Origin: Calonectria ilicicola
Lineage: Eukaryota; Ascomycota; Sordariomycetes; Hypocreales; Nectriaceae
Assembly (NCBI GenBank): GCA_020809705.1
Contig: CP085832.1
Span: 496,001-560,000, forward strand
Reading direction: 5' to 3'
DNA: 64,000 bases
Shown here one piece after another: positions 44,170-58,336 of this stretch (the stretch's first letter is position 1; every line of letters begins with the position of its first letter). The translations under genes were made by a program, and so were the position numbers. The notes beneath the pieces are model-generated. The model was not told the DNA's origin and searched no databases. It was given only the letters and a program-made list of their open reading frames with translations.

Positions 44170-45653
44170 GGTGTATCCAGCTTTTCCAACCTTAATATAC
44201 TATAATTCTATTAATAGTAATATAATAAAAGAGATAATTATATTAATTAATTGTTTTACTTTTAATGTAATTATAGTATTTATTATATTTATTTTTATAG
44301 TGATTTTATGGTATAAGAAAATAGAAAAAGTAATAATTATTAATAGTATTTTAATTTTAATATAATAATTATTTTATTATTAAAATATATAATTAGATTA
44401 TTTATATTATTAATATTATTATTTTTATTATTTAAATAATTATTTAAGATTTTATTATAATTAAAATTTTTAAAATTAATATTTTATAATTAATTATTTT
44501 TTTTTATTTATTTTTTTTAAAAAAAAATTTTTTTAAATAATAAATAATTTTTAATTTATTTTTAATTTTTTTAATTATAATAATTTTAATTTTATTTTAA
44601 TTTAAATTTTTATTTTTATTTAAAAAAAATAATTTAATTAATAAAATTAAAAATATTAAAATATAATTATTAAAATTATTTTAAATTTTATTAAATAAAA
44701 TTAATATAATTATAATTTAAAATATTTTTTATTTTATTATTTTAAGAATATATTAAAATTATAATTCTAATTAAATTAATAATAAATAATCTTATCTTTT
44801 ATTATTAATTTTACTTTATTTATTCTAAAGATTTTAAATAGTATTAATATTTTCTTAAATTATTATTTTATTATAAGTTTCCTATTAACTAGCCTCTTTT
44901 ATTACTATATATAGTATCTTTAATTTAGTACTAGCTTAATTATGAGACTAAAGGAAGCTTAGGCTGTTAATTAATATAGTATTCTTTTTATTTTTTTGTA
45001 GTTATTAGAAGAGCTTATTTTGCTCTCTATTTTGCTTTTATAATAGCTTCTATAAGTTATTATAAGCTCTATTAAATACCTTTAAATATAGCTCTTTTAT
45101 AATATATGCTCTATTATTAACCTTAACCTAGTAATATATATATATATAATAAACTTCTAATTATATTTATTAATATTATACCTTAAGTATCCTCTTTTAA
45201 AATAATTATATAATAATAGCTAGATTAAGATATGTATTTATATTTTAAATAACCTTTTTAATTAGTATTCTTAATATATTAATCTCTTTTTACTTATAAA
45301 GCTTTATATATATTCTTTTTATCTTTCTTAGTATTATATTTATTTTATCTAGCTGCTTAAAGAAAAAGACTTTTTAAGATACTTTATTACTTAATAATAA
45401 GGATTTAATATAACTTCTAGGTTAAGTGATTATAGCTCTATCTTCTTAAATCTAATATATATATAATAATTTATAAATATAATTTTAAATAAATAATTCT
45501 ATTAATTAAGAAAGTTATATTAAATTATTTATATATTATTATTTTATATAAATTTAATAAAAGTAAAATATTATTTTAATTTAAGATATTAATAAATATT
45601 AATATTAAAAGATTAAAGGAAATAATTATTATAAAAGGGAAAGTAAAAGAATA
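44170..45653. other. Extremely AT-rich, gene-free sequence
   Basis: Long stretches, especially 44,370-44,820, consist almost only of A and T, with stop codons in every frame. Consistent with heavily RIP-mutated repeats, but too degraded for me to assign a family. Confidence 0.6.
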
Positions 45654-45851
45654 TATAACAGTCTGGTCAATTCCTAACTTAATAAACCAATCAAAATAAA
45701 GGATTTATTATTAGTAGGATAGTTAGGTGTGTTATAGTAAAATAAAGTAATAGAAGTATTATATTAGGTAATAGTTAATTATAATTAAGATAATTAAATT
45801 ATATTAAAAGCTAATTAATTTTATTTCTTATAATAAGACTTAATTTATCTA
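45654..45851 (-). repeat. 3' LTR of left retrotransposon copy
   Basis: 198 bp, aligned along its length with 57,943-58,139. It retains more C and G (TATAACAGTCTGGTCAATTC) than its partner, so the two LTRs have been mutated to different extents. No convincing target duplication around the outer ends. Confidence 0.75.
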
Positions 45852-46606
45852 TATATTATTATATTTAAGATTTTATTATTATAATAATTAAATAAAGTTA
45901 ATTTAATAATGTTTATTATAATTCTTAGTAATATTAAATAAGGATTATTTAATTTTACTTTTATTAATTAATTATATAGGTTTAGGGTAGTTTTATTATA
46001 ATTAGTTAGGGTTCTATTTATAATTATTGCCTTTAGGTATTTAGATTATAATATAATACTCTTTCTCTTATTGATCTTATTTTAAGATTAAGTAAATAGG
46101 CTAGTTTTCTTATTTATAATTATTATATATTTTTTTCTTTTTATTTTTTTATAATTTAGGTATTAATAAAATATTAGATTATATTATTAAAATTGTACTT
46201 TATTCTAAGATAATTAAAGCTTATTAAAAGAATATTATTAAATTAATTAATAAATTTAATTTTAAGATATTTTATTATTTAGCTTATTTTTATATTAAGT
46301 AATTATTTTATATTATAATTAAGAGAAAAAGTTATTATAAATTTTATATAAAGAATAAATATTCTAATTATAATTTTAGAGGTATTTTTACTTAGGCTTA
46401 TAAGTATATTTTTCTTTTTGCTTTTATATACTTATTTTTTTTAATTAAGTAGATTTCTTATAAGAAAGATTGGATTAATAGGGAGAAAGAGAAGGCTAAG
46501 GTAGATTTAATAAATACTTTAGCTTAGTTATAGTATTTGTATACTTAAGAGTATTATTTATATAAAAAGGTAAAGAAAATAATTTCTTAAGATTATAAGA
46601 ATTTAA

Positions 46607-46611
46607 ATAAA
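46607..46611. repeat. Target-site duplication, left (ATAAA)
   Basis: Five bases directly abutting the left LTR, identical to 52,402-52,406. Five bp is the size expected for gypsy-class integrases, though ATAAA in AT-rich DNA has a non-negligible chance frequency. Confidence 0.7.
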
Positions 46612-46826
46612 TGTAACAAACTAGATTCACAACTAGGGTAAAGCACAAATAGGACCATAATAGACCTTTATTCTTATTACTAAGACTTCAACTTAATAAA
46701 CCATAGAACTATTTGCCTATACTCACTATATAATACTATTATAGGCATCCTTACTTTATAGTATTTTGCACTAGTATATATTTGGTATATATACTTAATT
46801 AGTTCTTTTAGTCTTATATTTTTACA
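46612..46826 (-). repeat. 3' LTR of nested element
   Basis: 215 bp starting TGTAACAAAC and ending TTTTTACA; same length as its partner. C and G losses differ from those in the other LTR along its length. Confidence 0.85.
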
Positions 46827-49800
46827 ATTATCTCCTTCTTTTAGAGGCTTGTCCTTAAGCCTTAAGAGGATTTAGTAGGAGTGGTATTACCCTTGTGCCT
46901 TATTATCCTATTTCTTATATATCCTCTTAATCTGCTTATAGTACTTATATACTAAAGCTATCATATTCTCAAGATAAGCTTTAGATTCCTATATATTATA
47001 CTCTATAGGCCACCTAATCTACTTAATCTAATATAATATCTTATTACTATTACCTTTATATATAATAATCTCCTTAACCTCCTACTTATTCTCTTTCTTA
47101 GCTAGTTCTAGTAAGTAGGTAATAGTACTACTTTTAGCGCCTTTCTAGGGTTTAAGTAAGGAGACCGAGAAAATATTATGTATTTATTGATATTGCTTAG
47201 GTAGGTGTATTCTATAGGCCTATTATTCTATTCTCTTAGTAATAGCAATCTTAATAAACTTAGGTGTAAGCTTCTTATGCTTAAATCTAAAATTTCTTAT
47301 AAATAAACTAATAATCTATTCTTTCTTATACTTTATAATAATATATCTTTTATTATAATATTTAATTTATATTTTTATAGTTTTCTACTAATATTATTAA
47401 GCTTAAGTATATATATAGCTTAAAGCTTTAATATGCTCTTGTATACCTTATATATAAGTCTTTAAGTGCTCTAGAGTATACTTAACTATTTTAGAATGGT
47501 AGTTATATAATACTTATATTAATAACACTCCAATAATACTATACTAACTATTATTATAAGTAAACTTGCTCTTAGGGAGTTATATTACCTATCTCTCTAG
47601 GGTTTCTCCTATAAATAACCTCAAGTATTTCTCCAAGGTCTAATATATTTACTTAATCTACTTATTAGTCTAGGGATAATAGATAGTAGATAACCGCCTA
47701 GTTATTATTTATTCTTTTATTAATTCTTCTTAGAATTAATTTATAAATAGCTTATCTTAATTACTTATAATATCTTCTAGTATTCTATATTAACATTTTA
47801 TATACTTATATAATATCTATACTATTTAAGTAATAATAAGCATTTTCTTTATAAATATAAATATAATAAATTTTATTATATAATAGATAATTATAAAAAT
47901 AACATTATATTTTTCTCTATTATTATAAATACTTTAAAGCAACCTTATAATAAAATCTATACTAATTTCTTAAAAAAGATATACTAATAGTGATAGAGAC
48001 TATAGCTTTCTATATGGTCTATAACATAAGGTTTGTATACCCTAATATACCTAATATCTTAAGATATAATTACATATATCCTCTATAATTCCTTTCTAAT
48101 AGAATTTTCTCTTAATAAGTTCAATTATCTTAATAACTCCCATATACCCTACCCTTAGGTTATTATAATATCTACAAAGTATCTCAATCCTTAGCATATA
48201 CTATACTAGAATAACCAGCCTTCCCTTATAGAAGAGCATGCCATTTCTATCTAAATAGTACACCTCTATATCTTTAGCACCCTATTTAACCTTCTACACT
48301 TACTATTAATAGAAAGGATCTTTAGCCTATAGTCCTTGGACTAGTTCTTCTAACTATGTAGATGGTTAAGTAAGAAATATTGTTTCGCCCTTTATAAGCT
48401 CTTTTATAATAGGATATAGAATAAGTTATTCTAGACTAACTACTCTAGCTCTTAATAGGTCCCTATAGTTAAAGTGTATAACCTTTTTCTATTAAGTGCT
48501 TTTCTTTATAGTAATATTATTAGCCTTTTACTATTATATAACTGGAGAGACTATAGCTATATTTTACTAGTCTAGTGATCTAATAGCCTGCTCCTAACCT
48601 AAAGGTAAGGAACCCTTACTTACTGCCTAATATATAAATATACTACCTCTAAGGCTAGTATAGATAGTTTATATATAAGTGCTAGTAGTTTTGGTTTTGC
48701 CCTTTACATTGGCAACTATATATTACATATTTAATAATAATTTCTCTATTAATTAAAGCTTCTTTATAAGTATAAGAAGTATATCTTTATATATAATTTC
48801 CTTTTCTATATAATCTAATTATCTTAATAAACTATCTACTAGATTAAGCTTCCTTAGCCTATATTTAAGATTAAAATTAAATAAGAATAGCCTATAAACC
48901 TATCTTATAAGTCTTCCTTTAAGGTCCTTTACTAGAGCCTTAATAATGCTTTTAAAGGTAAAGTGATCTATTAGTACTATAAACTTCTCTAATAGCCCTA
49001 ATAGATAGTAACTCTAGTGCTTTAAGCTTTTAATAATTATAAGTAGCTCTTGCTATCTAGTTCCCTAATATTATTTAGTATTAGAAAGCTTCCTTAACTA
49101 GTAGGCTATTAGGCACTATTAATCTTTTATAAATTATAATAAGATCTCTAAGATAGTTTTAGTAGATATATTTATCTTAATATAGGCTTTTAGGATTGGA
49201 TCCTAATATTATAAGATAGTTATTAAATAGAAGGCTATTTTTAATTCCTAGAATATATTTTCTTTAATCTTGGTTTAAGTAAGGTCTTTAGTTTTATAAT
49301 TATTCTTACTTCCTTTAAGTAGCTCTATTAAAGGTTCTATTATTTTAAAGTATTTAAAGATAAATTTCTAATAGAAATTATAAAAATTAAGAAATATTTA
49401 TATATTTTTATATAAGGTTAGTTTCTTTTATTTGATAATAGATTAAATTTATATAGGATCTATCTTAATATCTTTTTAAGTAATTATATACTTTAAGAAT
49501 TCTATCTCTTATTAATAAAAGGTATATTTAAAGAGTTTAGTATATAATTAAAAGTTATATAGTTACTTAAGGACCTCCTTAATATCCTTAGTATACTATT
49601 CTCTTATCTTAGAATAAATAATAATATTATTTAGATATATAATATAATAAATATTTAAGAGTTTTATAAATATATAATAAATATATGCTTGGAAGGTAAT
49701 TAAAGTATTAGTTAATTTAAATAGTATAATTATGTACTTAAAGTAATTATATTAAGTTCTAAAAGTAGTCTTCTATCTATTACTCTTTTTAATTTTAATA

Positions 49801-52186
49801 TAATAATATATATTATAAATATTAATCTTAATAATCTATCTTACTTCTACTAATCTATTTAAAAGATTATTAATAAGTAGAAGTAGATATTAATTTTTAA
49901 TAATAATTATATTAAAATCTTTATAATTTATATATAAATATATAATACTATCTTTCTTTAGTACAAATAATATTAATATATTAGTAGTACTAACTAATAA
50001 TTATATTCTACTACTAGCAATATTATCTACTATATATACTTATAATATATAATATTATTTAGTATTTAGTAGATATAATAGACTATATAGAGACTCTTTG
50101 CCTTCTATAATGTCAATAGAATGCTCTATACCTTTAAAAAGTAATAATTTTATTATCTTTATTTTATTAAATATATACTATTTTAATTATAATTTTAAAG
50201 GTAATATATTAATATTATTATTAATAGCTTTATCTTTTAAAGCCTTAACTAGCTTTTTTTAATAATTATATACTAATAGTATAAAGTATATAGATTTTCT
50301 TATTATTTTTTACTAATTCTTTTATAATATTTTTAGATTTTATAAAAAAAATAGGTTTATATATTTAATAATAGTTATATATATTAATTATAATATCTTC
50401 TCTACCTATAGAACTATTTAAAAGAAGTAGGTTATTAGTATCTTTTAGATATTATACCTTAATAAATACTCTTCAGATCTTCTAAGGTATTCCCCGGTAA
50501 TTAATTAAGAATAAAGTTAATTAATATGCCTTATACAAGGCTAATATGGTTCTATTGTAGCTTTCTAATGTAGGTATAGCTATATCTAGGGCTAGCTTTA
50601 AATCTAATCTTTGTACTAGTTATTAGCTAATAAGGTCTATCTGTATATAGGTGTCTATATCTACCTAGACTTCTTCTTCCTTGTAAGTATTAAGTACTAA
50701 TACTCTTCCTCAGACAATCTATCCTAAAGGTAGAAGTTTCTTATATATAATAGCTTTATATATTAAGCTTATACCTATTTATTTTCTAATAAGTTTATTT
50801 TAATAAAATTATTATTAATAATCTAAATTTTAATAACTTTAAAGAATATATTATTTTTCTATTATAATAAATAATAAAAAAATATAATCTTCTTTATTAT
50901 AAGTATAATAAATTAAAAGTTAAATATAATTAAGATTAATAATCTTCTTTATATTACTAAAAATAATAGAAGAAATAAATTTAGTATTATCTTTTAAAAA
51001 GATTAGTTTAGATATACCTTCTTAACTTCTATCTTTACCTTAGCCTCTACCTTAGCCTCTATAATTACTAAAATATTACTTCTAAAAATCTTCTTACTAA
51101 TTAAGGAATAGTCTTTTAATACTATTACCCTCTTATACTTCTTGGTTATTTTAATAAAGATAGGTTTAAAGCTATTTAGCTTTATTAGCCACTTTATAAA
51201 GCTTCTTAAACTTTACTTTTTATTTTAATATTTCTACTTTTAGCTTAAGCTATAGCCTAAAATAATACTAATAAACTAAGATAATATTATTCTTTAGGCC
51301 TTTAGTATCTAATATAATATATAAGGTTATTTATATAATAAAGTGCTATTATAGTATATAATCCTTCTTTTACTTTAGAGATAATAACTCATTATGGAGC
51401 TAGCACTTATATAGATCTAGATTAATATGTATCTTATATATAAAGATAAGAAAATCTTCTTATAAAGAATCTTAGCTAATAAGCTTTTTAATATGGTTAT
51501 ATTATTATATTTGTAGAGGGTATAAGAACTTGGTTATAGTCCACTTTATATATTATATAGTAGAACTACCTAGCTGCAAGCTATTACTAGCTTTAATAGT
51601 ATAGATCTAATTATTAACTTAGATATTTAATATATCTTTATTAAGCCTCTTATAATTATATAATGGAGGTTTCTTATAGTCCTTCCTTAGACCTACGCTA
51701 GGCTATATAGCCAACTAGTATAGTATATCCATCTGGAATTGCTACTGCTGAGCTTGAAGCTACTATTGCTATATTTGGAACTATTTCTACTACTAAGCTA
51801 TTATAGCTATAAAGTCTCTTATAAATATTATAATTTCCTCCGCATTATATAGGGTTTATGCTATAGGCAATGGTAGCATTTACTCCCTAGTATTCTCTAA
51901 ATCTTAAGATTCTTACTCCTCTAGCTCTATAGTTAAGGTACTCTTAAAGATTAGAATAAAAGGTATATCTAGATTCTTTAAAGCTTTACCCCTCTAAATA
52001 AGCTCTTCTTAGAGTTCTTATTCATACTCTTAGCTATACATAGCCTATATTTATAGCTCTTACCTATTGTAGTAAGTCCTTATTAGCTTGGGAAGTAGTA
52101 GTGTAATATTAATCCTTCCTGAGTTTCTAGTAGCTCTGCCTATTATATAATGTATTAGTCTTTTAAAGAAAGAGAAGTTAAAGAAT

Positions 52187-52401
52187 TATAATAAATTGGA
52201 TTTATAACTAGAGTGAAGTATAAATAGGATTGTAATAGATCTTTATTTTTATTATTAAGACTTTAATTTAATAAACTGTAGAACTATTTGTCTATGCTTA
52301 TTATATAATACTATTGTGGGTGTTCTTGTTTTATAGTATCTTGCGCTAGTATATATTCGGTATGTGTGCTTGATTGGTCCTCTTGGTCCCACATCTTTAC
52401 A
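52187..52401 (-). repeat. 5' LTR of nested element
   Basis: 215 bp; its plus-strand right half is one of the least AT-biased stretches in the block (GGTCCTCTTGGTCCCACATC at about 52,375-52,394), while its left half is strongly C-to-T changed relative to the 46,612 copy. Confidence 0.85.
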
Positions 52402-52406
52402 ATAAA
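52402..52406. repeat. Target-site duplication, right (ATAAA)
   Basis: Five bases directly abutting the right LTR, matching 46,607-46,611 without mismatch. Confidence 0.7.
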
Positions 52407-55400
52407 TTAAAAGAAAAAGAATATACTAAGGTATTAGTATTATTAGAGATATAATTACTTAAGGATTATAGGATTATTAATTAAAGTAATTTACTTGATT
52501 TTCTTTATATTAATTCTAGAGAAATACTTCTAATATCTTTAAGTAATATATAAGGTATTTGGTAGATTTCTAGATTATTTCTTTATAGTTTTTCTATTTA
52601 ATTTCAAATTTTTTATCTTTTTTCTTCTTTATAGGATTTTTTAACTTTCTATTAGTCTTCTAGATTTTCTATTTATAGTTTATAGCTAGATCTTGTATTA
52701 ACTTAGATACTATTATTAGGTTCTAGTAATAAAATGTAAAAGATAAGGTAAACTTTAATATTATTTAGGAGATTAAATTTATAATTATTTTCTAATATTT
52801 TTCTTTTAATAAGGTATAATCTAATTTATATAAAATTAATTTTTTTATTTTATTTTTTTATTATAAGATTTTTTATTATTAAGTAGATTATATCTTTCTT
52901 TAAGAAGGATAATCCCTTTAGCCTTTTTAGATTATAATATCTTTTTATTATATTATAGATAAATTTAAGTTCTATCTTTATTTCTTTATATAATTTTCTT
53001 AGGTTATCTAACTTAATTATTACTTTTACTTAGATTATATTTTCTAAAGGGGCTTAATAAGTGTTCAGTGTAAAGCTGAAATTAGCTTTTATTAATATTA
53101 TTTTAATATTATAATTATAAGATATATTATATACTAATTATATAATAGGTAATTTTTCTATTTAATTGATTTGCTTGTAATTAATATAGTATTATAAATA
53201 TTACTTAATTTTCTAATTTTAGTATTTAATTTATTTATTTATTTAAGGGTAAAAGGCTATACTTAATTTATAATTTAATCTTATTAAAAATATCAGGCTT
53301 TACTAAAACTTAGATATAAATAATTATCCTTTATTTAATATAATTTCAGTTGGTAGGCTATATATAGCAACTATATATTAAAAGAAAAGGTAGGCAAATT
53401 ATTCTTCTTTTATTACTTTATTATAAGGGAGATAATATATTGCTTTTATAAAGTAATTAATAATAATAAAAATACTACTATAATATACTCCTATAGTAAG
53501 ATCTACTAATAAAAAAAGGTTAATAATAAAGTCTATTATAATTAAGTCCTATAATTATTGTATAATAGGGGATAGTTATAATAATCTATATAGTTTATAT
53601 CTTGGTTTTTAAAGTATTAGTATAGACTATATTCTTTATATACTTATTTAACTTTCTTTTTTATTTTAATAAAAGAAAATATTTATTTAATTTATTTAAA
53701 GGTTTTATTAATACCTTTATAGCTATATAAAGGGTATTTATAGATATCCCTTATTAATTCTATTTAATATTCCTTTAATACTTATAGATAATCTATTTTT
53801 TCTTCTTCTAAAAATACTAGATTATATTCTTTAATTTTTCTTAATAGTAAATTATCTTGTTCTACTTATTATATTAATATTTCTATAGTAGTAGTTCTAA
53901 TTATATATAGTAATCCTCTTATTCTTATAGTGGCAATTATTTTCTTTATTTTTATTATTATTTTGTTAATTAGGGCTTATTCTAGGTCTTTATTAGTATT
54001 ATAGATTAATAGTTTTTTTATATTTTTGGTTTTTTTATATTATAATTGGGTTAGTGGTTGATTATATTAGTATAATTATTTTTGGTTTTTTTAATATGGA
54101 TAATTTAGTAGTTAAATTTGGATAGGTATTTTATATATTATAATTATCTTTTATTAAGTTTTTAAATAATTATAAAGTAAATAATATTTTTATAATTAAT
54201 ATATATTATAATTTTATAATTACTTTTTAAAAAATATTATTAAAATTCTTTAAAAGTATTAATAATAATAAGGAATTCTTTATTATAAATTAAATAATTT
54301 AGCTTAGGGTTATATAGCTTATATAAGTAAAATACTATAGGATATAGATTTCCTTATTCATCTTATTATCCAATCTAAACCTTTAAGGCAAAGTCTAATA
54401 TATTAGTTTCTAGCTTTATAAGCTTATTAAAGTTAAATATTATAAGGATAGGTTCTTCTAAAATAATATTTTTTATAATTTTAAATAATTATTATACTTT
54501 ATTTTCTTATTAAAAGATAATTTCTTTTTAATTAATTCTATTATACTTAAAATAATTTTATTAAATCCCTTAATAAATCTTTAATAATAATTAATAAATC
54601 CAAGAAAGGCTTATACTTCCTTTATATTAGTAAATTCCTTCTAATCTTTTACTATAATAACTTTCTTTAGGTCTATATGAATTTTATTAGGGTTAATAAT
54701 ATATTTTAGAAATTCTATTTCTTGGGTATAGAACTTATTTTTTTTAATTTAATTAAGAGTTTGGTATTTTAGAGAGTTTTTAAGATCTTATAAATATATT
54801 CTTTATATTTTTTTTATTTTTAAAGAAGATAAGGATATTATTTAAATAGTAGATAATAAAGATATTTAAGTGTTTTTATAATATATTAATTATTATTTAT
54901 TAAAATAATACTAATATATTTATAAGTTTAAAAAATATAATTAAATATTTAAATAATCTAAATTTAATTTAGAAAGTAGTTTTCTATTTATATCTTTCTT
55001 TAATATAAATAAGATTATATATTCCTTTAAGATCTAGTATAATAAAAATATTAGTTTTATAAAGATAATCTTTTATTTTATTAATTAATAATAATAAAGT
55101 ATAATCTTTAATAGTAATATTATTAAACTATTAATAATCTATAATAAGATATAGCTTTTTATTTTTCTTAAATATAAATATAATAAAATAATTAATTTTA
55201 AAGTTTAAAATATAAATATATTTTTTTTAAATATATCTTAAATATATTCCTTTAAAATATTAAGTTTAATTTAATTAAAATTATAAATAAAATAAAATTA
55301 AATATTAGATCTATTTTTAAGGATAATTTTATAATCCTACTAGCTTAACTTAAGTAGTCTAATATCTAGTTCTTTTATAAAGAGCTTTTTATAAATTTAG

Positions 55401-57942
55401 TATTATAAAGGTATATTATATAGTTTATTTATTTTTACTTTAGCTTTTATTTTTTTTAAGGCTTTTATTAATTTATTAGAATTATATTTTAAAGTAAATA
55501 ATTATTTATTATCTTTATCTTTTTTAATTATTCTTATACTTATATTTTATTTCTTTAAGTAATAAAGATTCTCCTTTATTTATATCTTTTATTTAATTAA
55601 AATTAGAAGTTTAAGATCTTTTATTATATTTTATAAAAATATTACTAATTATATTATACTTTTTAAATATTTATATTTAATTAATATATTAGTAAATATT
55701 AAAGTTATATTAATATAATTATAAATACCCTAAAACTAGATTATATTATCTAATATTAATAATATTAAAGATTATTTTTTAGTTTTTTCCTTTAATAAAG
55801 ACTTTTAGATAATTAATCTTTTTATTTATAATATTATTATTATAATTAAAAGGGATTCCTTTTATATTAATAATTTTATATAAATTAACTTTTATTATTT
55901 ATAATAATTAAAGTTAATTAATTACTAAGGATTTATATAGTTTTATTTAACTTTATTATCCACTATAATATTATATTATTTTCTTTTAATTCTTACTTCT
56001 ATTTCTAATTATTATTAGAATTACTTTTTAATTATAAAGTATAAAGCTTTTTAAGGAGTTCTTTTAATAATTTTAGAGATTATTACCTTAATTGCTTTTA
56101 TTATTCTTCTATAAGGGGCTTTACTTATTTTTTAATTTTATTTAATACTAGGCTATTACTTTATTTATTATATAGATATTATATTTAAGATCTTAATATT
56201 TATTTTAGAGTAGCTTATTATAATTGGGGAACTTAGGCTTATTTAGTTCTAATATAGTAAACTAGTAGTAAAGGTTTTTTCCTATTATTTTATATTAATT
56301 AAAGTATTTTTTATAAATATAGTAAATAATTATATCTTTTATTCTAATAAAGAAATATATTATATATTATTTTTACTTTATATATTAAAAATAATTATAA
56401 TTATAATAATTTATTTATAAAATATTCTTATATTCTTTATATATTATATTTAATTTAAAATTATTCTTCTAATATTAAATAAATTAAGGATTATAATTTC
56501 CTAATTATTATTCACTTTATATAAATAAAAAAACTTTATCTCTATCTTATAAAAATTCTTTAACTTATTAAATCATTCTTTTAATACTAATTATCTATTT
56601 CTTATTTCTATTTTTATTATAAGTATAAATATCTTACTATATTAATACTTTATTAGTATATATATCTAGGATAGATATAAGAATTCTTATCCTCTTGGCT
56701 TATTCTAGCCATTTATAAAGAAGGCAGGATTAGCTTTTTTATTAAGTTGATTATACTTTTTAAATAACTTTATTAATTTCTTATTATAAAGTAAGTTTTA
56801 CCTTATATAACTTATAATCTTCTATATATTACTTAACTATAATAGTTAGTTTATATTTCCTAATAATAATAAGAATAATTTTTCTTATAATATCCTTTTT
56901 CTTTTTAATATTAAGATTTATTAAGTTTTTATAATATTAAATTATTTTTATTCTTCTAGTATAAATTTAAACTAGTTTCTTATTTTTAGAGAGTGGCATT
57001 TAAAGGATTTATATCCTTTCTTTCTATAATTAAAGCAAATAATCTTACTTTTATTATAATTTTAAATAATACTAAATTCTATTAATCTTAAATAAATCTT
57101 ATATATAATACTTTATTACTTATTCTAGATTTTTCTTTTATTTAAGATATATAAGGTTTTATTATTTTAAATATATTTTTTATATTAATTAAATTATCTT
57201 TTATTAATCTTAATAGTATTTTTAATATACTTTAAGAGTTTTTCTAGCTAATCTTCCTTATAGATTTTATTCTTAACTTTACTCTTTAAGCCTTTATAAT
57301 AAAGTTTTATTAATATATTATTATCTTAAGCTATTTATGCTATAATTCTTTTAAACTTAGTTAAATACTGGTTATAGGATTTTATTTATTTAAGTTTATA
57401 TAATTAGTTTATAGTTTATTATTTTATATTAATTATATTAAAATTATCTTTAATAGTAGTTTCAAAATATTCCTAATCTTTAAAAATCTTTTAAATCTCT
57501 TTATTTTAATCAATATTATTCTTATTTTTTAAATAATCTTTTATAATAGGTTTAAATTATATTCCTATATTCCCTTAAAGGAGGATTTTAGTATATAGTA
57601 CTTAGGCTTTAGGGGTTATAAATTATATTAGGAAAAAGTGAAAGTATTCCTTTATTTAGGTAAGGAAAAGGATTATATTGGTGGCTTTTTCTAGGAAGGG
57701 TTCTAAGGCTAGAGGTCTTAGAATTTTATTAATATCTTTACTCTTACTTTCTTTAATTATAATAGTTCTAACTTCTTTTATTTTAAGCTAAGTTTATATA
57801 TTTATAAGTTTCTTCTTAATTTACTATAATTTTATAGTTAATTTAATATTATTAAAAGAAGTAATAGTAATAAGATTCTTTCTAGATATTATTATTACTT
57901 AATTATTAATATAGATAATTAATTAAATAAGAGCTTTTAATA

Positions 57943-58139
57943 TATAATAATCTAATTAATTTTTAATTTAATAAATTAATTAAAATAAAAGATTTATTAT
58001 TAATAAGATAGTTAAGTATATTATAGTAAAATAAAATAATAGAAGTATTATATTAGGTAATAATTAATTATAATTAAGGTAATTAAATTATATTAAAAGC
58101 TAATTAATTCTATTTCTTATAGTAAGACCTAATCTATTA
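57943..58139 (-). repeat. 5' LTR of left retrotransposon copy
   Basis: 197 bp, the mirror image of 58,337-58,533 across the spacer and homologous to 45,654-45,851. One base appears missing near its outer end. Confidence 0.75.
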
Positions 58140-58336
58140 TGACCCAAACACCCAAAGGCGGTGACCACAGGCAGAACCCCAACCAATCATAACAAAACTA
58201 CCCTGGACCCACATAACCAACCAATAAGAGCAAAATCGAATAACCCCCGTTTAATATTACCAAAGATCATAATAAACATTATTAAACCAACTCCATTTAA
58301 CCATTACAATAATAGAACCTTAGATATAGTAGTATA
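58140..58336. other. Spacer between the inverted retrotransposons, with an A+C-rich island
   Basis: About 195 bp that is unique within the window and much less AT-biased than its surroundings. The first 60 bases contain about 21 C, 9 G, 26 A and only 4 T, a strong strand asymmetry that fades after about 58,255. A 60-codon open frame crosses it but has no recognisable family; I do not regard it as a gene. Confidence 0.6.

Larger units (their letters stand above)
46612..52401 (-). mobile_element. Nested LTR retrotransposon (Ty3/gypsy type), RIP-degraded
   Basis: 5,790-bp insertion with matching LTRs and a perfect target-site duplication ATAAA (46,607-46,611 and 52,402-52,406). Termini are TGTAA...TTACA. 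Coding order on the minus strand is gag-like (about 52.1-51 kb), reverse transcriptase, integrase and C-terminal part (near 46.9 kb). The RT box is readable at 49,611-49,637 as YLNNIIIYS, and about 50,050-50,120 resembles the FKGIEHSIDII...PLYSL region preceding RT. No intact frame remains. It inserted into the older left copy, so it is the younger event. Confidence 0.85.
45654..58139 (-). mobile_element. RIP-degraded Ty3/gypsy-type LTR retrotransposon, left copy (interrupted)
   Basis: Minus-strand element bounded by LTRs at 45,654-45,851 (3') and 57,943-58,139 (5'), about 6.7 kb once the nested insertion (46,612-52,401) is removed. The interior has no intact frame. The minus strand near 54,825-54,870 still spells the reverse-transcriptase box as YLNNILIFF, i.e. 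YLDD after G-to-A change. The stretch around 52,480-52,640 corresponds to the chromodomain-like C-terminal part seen in the right copy. Every recognisable segment has a mirror partner in the plus-strand copy beyond 58,337. Dead element. Confidence 0.8.

Noticed and set aside
44168..44365. 65-codon Ile/Asn-rich frame
   Set aside because: Produced by near-pure AT sequence; no start context or homology.
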